From Streptomyces cinnamoneus (GTDB lineage: Bacteria; Actinomycetota; Actinomycetes; Streptomycetales; Streptomycetaceae), in contig NZ_BMVB01000005.1 in assembly GCF_014650495.1 (NCBI RefSeq), positions 1 through 64,000 on the forward strand: 64,000 nucleotides of DNA, read 5' to 3'. This document shows positions 59,492-64,000 of this stretch, piece after piece. The notes under the pieces were generated by a model. The model had not been told where the DNA came from. It searched no databases and worked only from the letters and a program-made list of their open reading frames with translations. Within the stretch, counting starts at the first letter, position 1. Each line of letters opens with the position of its first letter. A program made the position numbers and the translations under genes.

Positions 59492-62400
59492 CGGATCTGG
59501 ACTTCACCACCTGGGACCTGCGCACCGAAGACGAGCGGAGGTCCTCCCCCGCCGTCCTGGCGGGCCCAGGGCCCTCCTGGGACTGCGAGACGACCCTGGT
59601 CCGCCTGGTCCTCGACCAAGCGGAGCGGACACCGGACGCCGTCGCGGTGCGCGTCGGCGGCCAGGAGCTGTCCTACCGCGAACTGGCCCGCGGCGCGGCC
59701 CGCGTGGCCGCCTGGGCCGCCGCGCTGCCCGCCGGCGACGAACTGCGCGTCGGCGTGGTCGCCCACCGCACCCTGCCGGTCTACCCGGCCCTGCTCGGGG
59801 TGCTCGCCGCGGGCGGCGCGTACGTACCGCTCGACCCGTCCGCCCCGGCGCCGCGGCTGCGGGAGATCGCCCGGCGGGCCGGTCTCGCGGCGGTGGTGAC
59901 CGATGCGGAGGGCTGGGCCGGGCTCGGGCTGTCCGGGGTGCCGGTGCTGCTCACCGACCGTGCCCTGCCCTTCCAGCGCGCCGGGCTCGCCACCGGCGCC
60001 CTCGCGGAATTCGGCGCGCTGCCGGAGGCCGGGCCGGAGCCGCTGGGGCCTCCGCGGCCGGACGACGTGGCGTACGCCGTCTTCACCTCGGGCTCCACGG
60101 GCGCCCCCAAGGGCGTCCTCGTCGAGCACCGCGGCGCGGTGAACCTGGCGCGCTGGGTGGAGCACACGACGGGCATCGGCCCGGACAGCAAGGTCACGCA
60201 GAACGCCTCCTTGCACTTCGACGCCTCGGTCCAGCAGATCTTCTCCGCCTGGGCGGCCGGTGCGACGCTGCTGCCCGTGCCCGACGCGGTGCGGGTGGAC
60301 GGCGCGCTGCTGTACGACTGGCTGGCCGGGCAGGGCGTCACGCACTGGGACTCCGTACCCTCCCTGTGGGCACCGGTCGTGGAGCACTGCGCCCGGCGCA
60401 TCGCGGAGGGCGAGCGGGTCCTGCCCCGGCTGCAGGCCGTGCTGCTGGCCGGCGAGGTGCTGCCCGCCACCCGGGTCAACCAGTGGCGGCCCTGGCAGCA
60501 GGGGCACCGGCTGTTCAACGTCTACGGGCCCACCGAGGTGACCGTCGACGCCACCAGCCACGAGGTGACCGGCCCGGTGACGGGCGGGTCGCCGCCCATC
60601 GGCCGCCCGCTGCCCGGTCTGCGCGCGCTGGTGCTCGACGCCGACGGCCACCCCTGCCCCGTCGAGGCCGACGGGGAGCTCTTCCTCGGCGGGATCGGCC
60701 TCGCCCGCGGCTACCTCGGCGATCCCGCCCTGACCGGGGAACGGTTCGTCACCCGCCCCGACGGGCGCTGGTACCGCACCGGCGACCTGGTGCGGCGCAC
60801 CGCCGGCGGCGAGCTGGTGTTCACCGGCCGCCGCGACGACCAGGTCAAGGTGCACGGGGTACGCATGGAACTCCCGGCCGTGGAGCGGGCGCTGCGCGCC
60901 GATCCGCGGGTCGCCGATGCCGTCGCGGTGGTGCTCGACGACGGCCGGGGGCGCCACAAACTGGCCGCCGCCGTGGTCGCCCGGGAGCCGGTCACCGGCG
61001 CCGGCCTGCGGGCGGCCCTCGCCCGGGAGCTGCCCGCCGCCATGGTCCCGTCCCGGCTGCTCCTGGTGGACACCCTGCCCCGCACCGCCAACGGCAAGGC
61101 GGACCGCCGGGCGTGCACCGAAATGGTGCACGACTTCGCGGACACGGCGGACGACGACGCGGCGACGGCCGGACAGCCGGTGACCGCCACGTGCCGACGG
61201 CTGGTGACACTGTGGCGCCAGGTGCTCGGCCGCGACGGCCTCGGCCCCGACGACGACTTCTTCCGCAGCGGCGGCGACTCCATCGCCACGATCAGGCTGC
61301 GCCAGGCGTGCGCCACGGCGGGCCTGTCCCTCCAGCCGATGGACGTCTTCGCCCACCCGACCCCGCGCAGGCTGGCCCACCACCTGGACCGCGCCGGGAC
61401 CGCCCGGCCCGCCCCCGCGACACCGGTGGGCACCGCGGACGCCGACGGCCTCCCCGCCGCCGACGGCCCGCTCCCGCTGCTGCCCGCACAGCGCCGGCTG
61501 GCGGTGGCAACACTGCTGGCCGAGCGCACCCCACAGCTCGGCCTCGTACAGGAAACCCACGAGTACGCCGAGGAGTTCGACGCCGGGGCGCTGCGCGGCG
61601 CGCTGGACCTGCTGGCCGAGCGCCACGAGGTGCTGCGGACCGCCGTGGAGCTCACCGCGGACGGCTTCCGCGGGCGGACGGCCGAGCATGTGAGCGTTCC
61701 GCTGGAGGTGCACCGGCCGGCTGCCGGGGACGTGGCGGAGCGCCGGGCGGTGGTGAGGGCGCACGCCGACGCGGCACTGCGCGAGGGCTTCGATGTGTCC
61801 GTCCCTCCCCTGCTGCGGGTCGCCGCGTTCGACCTGGGGCCGGACGGCTTCGTGCTGACGTGGACGCTGCACCACGTGATCTCCGACGGCTGGTCCTGGG
61901 AGCTGCTGCAGCAGGAGTTCGAAACGCTGTACGCGCAGCTGCGCTCGGGGCGGTTCCGGCCGCTGCCGGCGCCGCCGCTGCCCTGGCGGGAGCTGGCCCG
62001 GCGCTTCGCGCGGCCGGCCCCGCCCGGGCCGCCGGAGGAATGGCTGGCCGCCCTGCGTGCGGTGGAGCCTCTGGCCCTGCCGCGCGGCCGCCGCGAGCCC
62101 GGTGACCGCGCCCACGTGGAGTGGGCCGTGGCGCCCGGCACGGACGCGGCCCTGCGCACGGCCGTGACGGCGGCCGGCTGCGCGCCGAGCGCCGGGTACC
62201 TCCTGGCCTACGCGGAGGCACTGGGCACGGTGTTCCGGCAGAACGCGTTCCCCGTCGGCGTGGTGTCCTCGGGGCGCAACCTCGAACTGCCGGGCATCGA
62301 AGGGGCGGTGGCCTGCCTGGCCCGGACGCTGCCCGTCCCCGTCGACCTCTCCGGCGGCCCGCGCGAGCGTCTGGCGCGGCTGCACGCGGGCCTGGCGGCC

Positions 62401-62733
62401 GTGCTGGCGCAGGACGCCGCCGACCCCGACCGCGTGACCGCCGGACTGCCGGCGGCGGTGCGGGACCCCGCCGCGGGCTTCGTCTTCCAGAACTACCCGG
62501 ACGCCCCGGCCGGAGACGCGCCGCTGCGGCGCGTGGCGGAGGGGACGTGGTGGCGGGAGACCGGTTCGGAGCCGCTCGCGCTCGTGTGCCACGAGGGCAC
62601 CGCGCCGACGGGGTCCGGCTTCCACTGCCGCTTGGAGTACGACCCCGGTGAGGTCGACGGCGCCACCGCCGGCCTGCTCGCCCGGGAGGTCCGGCGCGCG
62701 CTGGACCGGCTTGCCGCCCAGGACCTGTCGTGA
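59488..62733 (+). CDS. vioF: NRPS, A-PCP-C (VioF-like)
   Basis: The 1081-residue synthetase has an A domain (about 30-540; FTSGSTGAPKG, YGPTEVTVDA, YRTGDLV), a PCP with GGDSI (Ser598) and a C domain with HHVISDG near 795. Pocket residues read by eye are DAQDLAVVDK, close to codes for amide- or ureido-type side chains, which fits activation of diaminopropionate or ureidoalanine in the viomycin family. Specificity remains inference. As in vioA, the A domain comes first and C last, so the peptide is passed in the reverse of the usual C-A-PCP layout. Confidence 0.9.
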   Translation: MTDLDFTTWDLRTEDERRSSPAVLAGPGPSWDCETTLVRLVLDQAERTPDAVAVRVGGQELSYRELARGAARVAAWAAALPAGDELRVGVVAHRTLPVYPALLGVLAAGGAYVPLDPSAPAPRLREIARRAGLAAVVTDAEGWAGLGLSGVPVLLTDRALPFQRAGLATGALAEFGALPEAGPEPLGPPRPDDVAYAVFTSGSTGAPKGVLVEHRGAVNLARWVEHTTGIGPDSKVTQNASLHFDASVQQIFSAWAAGATLLPVPDAVRVDGALLYDWLAGQGVTHWDSVPSLWAPVVEHCARRIAEGERVLPRLQAVLLAGEVLPATRVNQWRPWQQGHRLFNVYGPTEVTVDATSHEVTGPVTGGSPPIGRPLPGLRALVLDADGHPCPVEADGELFLGGIGLARGYLGDPALTGERFVTRPDGRWYRTGDLVRRTAGGELVFTGRRDDQVKVHGVRMELPAVERALRADPRVADAVAVVLDDGRGRHKLAAAVVAREPVTGAGLRAALARELPAAMVPSRLLLVDTLPRTANGKADRRACTEMVHDFADTADDDAATAGQPVTATCRRLVTLWRQVLGRDGLGPDDDFFRSGGDSIATIRLRQACATAGLSLQPMDVFAHPTPRRLAHHLDRAGTARPAPATPVGTADADGLPAADGPLPLLPAQRRLAVATLLAERTPQLGLVQETHEYAEEFDAGALRGALDLLAERHEVLRTAVELTADGFRGRTAEHVSVPLEVHRPAAGDVAERRAVVRAHADAALREGFDVSVPPLLRVAAFDLGPDGFVLTWTLHHVISDGWSWELLQQEFETLYAQLRSGRFRPLPAPPLPWRELARRFARPAPPGPPEEWLAALRAVEPLALPRGRREPGDRAHVEWAVAPGTDAALRTAVTAAGCAPSAGYLLAYAEALGTVFRQNAFPVGVVSSGRNLELPGIEGAVACLARTLPVPVDLSGGPRERLARLHAGLAAVLAQDAADPDRVTAGLPAAVRDPAAGFVFQNYPDAPAGDAPLRRVAEGTWWRETGSEPLALVCHEGTAPTGSGFHCRLEYDPGEVDGATAGLLAREVRRALDRLAAQDLS

Positions 62734-64000
62734 CCCCCGCAGGAAGGACCACCGCACCCGTGACCACCACCCCGCACGCCCCGGCCGCACCCGGCCTGCT
62801 CCAGGACGCCCAGCTGAGCCCGGACGAGCGGGCCGCCTGGCGGGACTTCAACGACAGCACCTGCCCGCGGCCGGACGGTCCGGCCCTGGTGCACCGCCTG
62901 GAGGAGGCCGCCGCCCGCCGGCCCGACGCCCCCGCCGTGCAGGCCGTCGACGGCACCTGGACCTACCGGCGGCTGCACGCCGAGGCCGACGTCCTCGCCG
63001 CGCTGCTGGCCCGGCACGGCGTCCGCGAGGGGGACACCGTCGCCGTCGCCGCGACCCGCCGCCTCGCGGACTACGCCGCCCTGCTCGCCGCCCTCAAGGC
63101 GGGCTGCGCCTACCTGCCGCTGGCGCCCGACGGGCCCGCCGTACGGCAGGAGTTCGTCCTGGCCGACTCGGGGGCCGTCGCCCTCGTCGCCGACGCCCGG
63201 GCGGCCGCGGAGCTGGGAGCCGTCGGCGGCGGGCTGCGGGTGCGGATCCGCACCGGCGGGCCGGAGGCCGCACCGCCCGGCTGGGTGGCCGCGGACCCCG
63301 CCGCCCCCGCGGAGGGAGCGCTTCCCGCCCCGCTCGCCCCGGCGCCGCGGCGGACGTCGTACGTCATCTACACCTCCGGCAGCACCGGTACGCCCAAGGG
63401 CGTGATGACCGACGAGGCGGCCCTGCTGAACTTCTGCGCCTGGTACGTCGAGCGGCACGAAGTCGTGCCGCACGACCGGCTGGCCCAGACCGCGCCGCTG
63501 ACCTTCGACCCGTCGGTCCAGCAGATCTTCCCGGCCTGGGCGACCGGCGCGTGTCTGGTGGTGGTCCCCGAGGACGTGCAGCGCGAGGGCGGCGAGTTCC
63601 TGGACTGGCTGGCCGCCGAGCGGATCACCCACCTCGACATCGTCACCCCGCACTGGCTGCAGCTGCTGGAGGTGGCCGCCCGCCGGGGCCGGGCGGCGCT
63701 GCCCGCGCTGCGGTGGATCGTCGTCGGCGGGGAGACGTACTTCTTCCACCAGACGCACCAGTGGCACCGCGTGGTGGACTCGCCCGCCCGCCTCAACACC
63801 ATCTACGGGCCCACCGAGGCGACCGTCAACGCGACGGAGTTCCTCGTCGACCCCGCCACGACCGAGGGCCAGGTCCCGATCGGGGTGCCGCTGCCCAACT
63901 ACCGGGCGTACGTGCTCGACGAGCACGGAGCCCTGTGCCCGCCCCACATCACCGGCGAACTGCACCTGGCCGGGGCGGGGCTGGCCCGGCGCTACTGCTC
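62730..64000 (+). CDS. vioG: NRPS, N-terminal A domain (VioG-like; runs off right edge)
   Basis: The frame is open to the window end, giving at least 423 residues. The A domain begins near residue 40 and shows YTSGSTGTPKGVM, IYGPTEATVNATEF and GVPLPNYRAYVLD. Pocket residues visible so far read DPQDVGIVN, consistent with a guanidino substrate such as capreomycidine, as expected for VioG; this is inference. The start may be GTG 62730, overlapping the vioF stop as GTGA like its neighbours, or GTG 62760, which has AGGAAGG about 12 bases upstream. Domains after A lie outside the window. Confidence 0.85.
   Translation, partial: MTPAGRTTAPVTTTPHAPAAPGLLQDAQLSPDERAAWRDFNDSTCPRPDGPALVHRLEEAAARRPDAPAVQAVDGTWTYRRLHAEADVLAALLARHGVREGDTVAVAATRRLADYAALLAALKAGCAYLPLAPDGPAVRQEFVLADSGAVALVADARAAAELGAVGGGLRVRIRTGGPEAAPPGWVAADPAAPAEGALPAPLAPAPRRTSYVIYTSGSTGTPKGVMTDEAALLNFCAWYVERHEVVPHDRLAQTAPLTFDPSVQQIFPAWATGACLVVVPEDVQREGGEFLDWLAAERITHLDIVTPHWLQLLEVAARRGRAALPALRWIVVGGETYFFHQTHQWHRVVDSPARLNTIYGPTEATVNATEFLVDPATTEGQVPIGVPLPNYRAYVLDEHGALCPPHITGELHLAGAGLARRYC

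Overview
The window is very GC-rich, with almost every third codon position G or C, GTG starts, ATGA/GTGA stop-start overlaps and rare TTA leucine codons. This is typical of Streptomyces or a close relative. It is dense in secondary metabolism: three separate biosynthetic blocks with regulators, resistance genes and some ordinary genes between them. No rRNA, tRNA or CRISPR array was seen.

Block 1 (1-12944, minus strand) is the N-terminal part of a giant modular type I polyketide synthase that runs off the left edge. It opens with a KSQ-AT-ACP loading module whose ketosynthase carries Gln in place of the active Cys. Then come KS-AT-KR-ACP, KS-AT-DH-KR-ACP and the start of a third KS. All three AT domains carry the HAFH malonyl-type motif. 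Divergent from it is an apparent operon at 13180-17666: a ribbon-helix-helix (HicB-like) regulator, a DUF4097 protein, a DrrA/DrrB-type ABC exporter and a cytochrome P450. Three TGGCGCCA palindromes lie at its promoter.

Block 2 (17883-32020, with a second regulator to 35783) is a clavam (beta-lactam) cluster. ceaS-bls-pah-cas-oat run rightwards and encode the route from arginine plus glyceraldehyde-3-phosphate to clavaminic acid. A convergent leftward operon encodes a class III aminotransferase, a nitroreductase-family protein, an aldo/keto reductase without its catalytic Tyr, an acyl-CoA-dehydrogenase-like protein and a KAS III-like enzyme. I do not recognise this gene set from the classical clavulanate or 5S-clavam clusters, and it is my main candidate for undescribed chemistry. 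Two divergent SARP-type regulators follow, with three TTGC repeats spaced exactly 11 bp between them. No clavulanate-specific late genes are visible.

A central region (35856-47980) holds copZ-copA with two CsoR-like operators, a leaderless SDR gene, and a beta-lactam sensing and resistance island. The island has a LysR activator and a BlaB-like serine protein, divergent from a penicillin-binding transpeptidase and a Tat/lipoprotein class A beta-lactamase. It also holds a 2H phosphoesterase, two polysaccharide deacetylases, a decayed IS1380-type transposase and a GNAT acetyltransferase.

Block 3 (48250 to the right edge) follows the viomycin-type order vioA-B-C-D-E-F-G. It has an A-PCP-C-A-PCP-C NRPS, a diaminopropionate-synthase-like enzyme, an arginine hydroxylase, a capreomycidine synthase, an MFS exporter, an A-PCP-C NRPS and the start of another NRPS. 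It is the left part of a tuberactinomycin-family cluster.

TTA codons in the exporter ATPase, the P450, one SARP and vioA suggest bldA-dependent timing across the region. Exact starts and the substrates of tailoring enzymes are inferences from sequence reading only.
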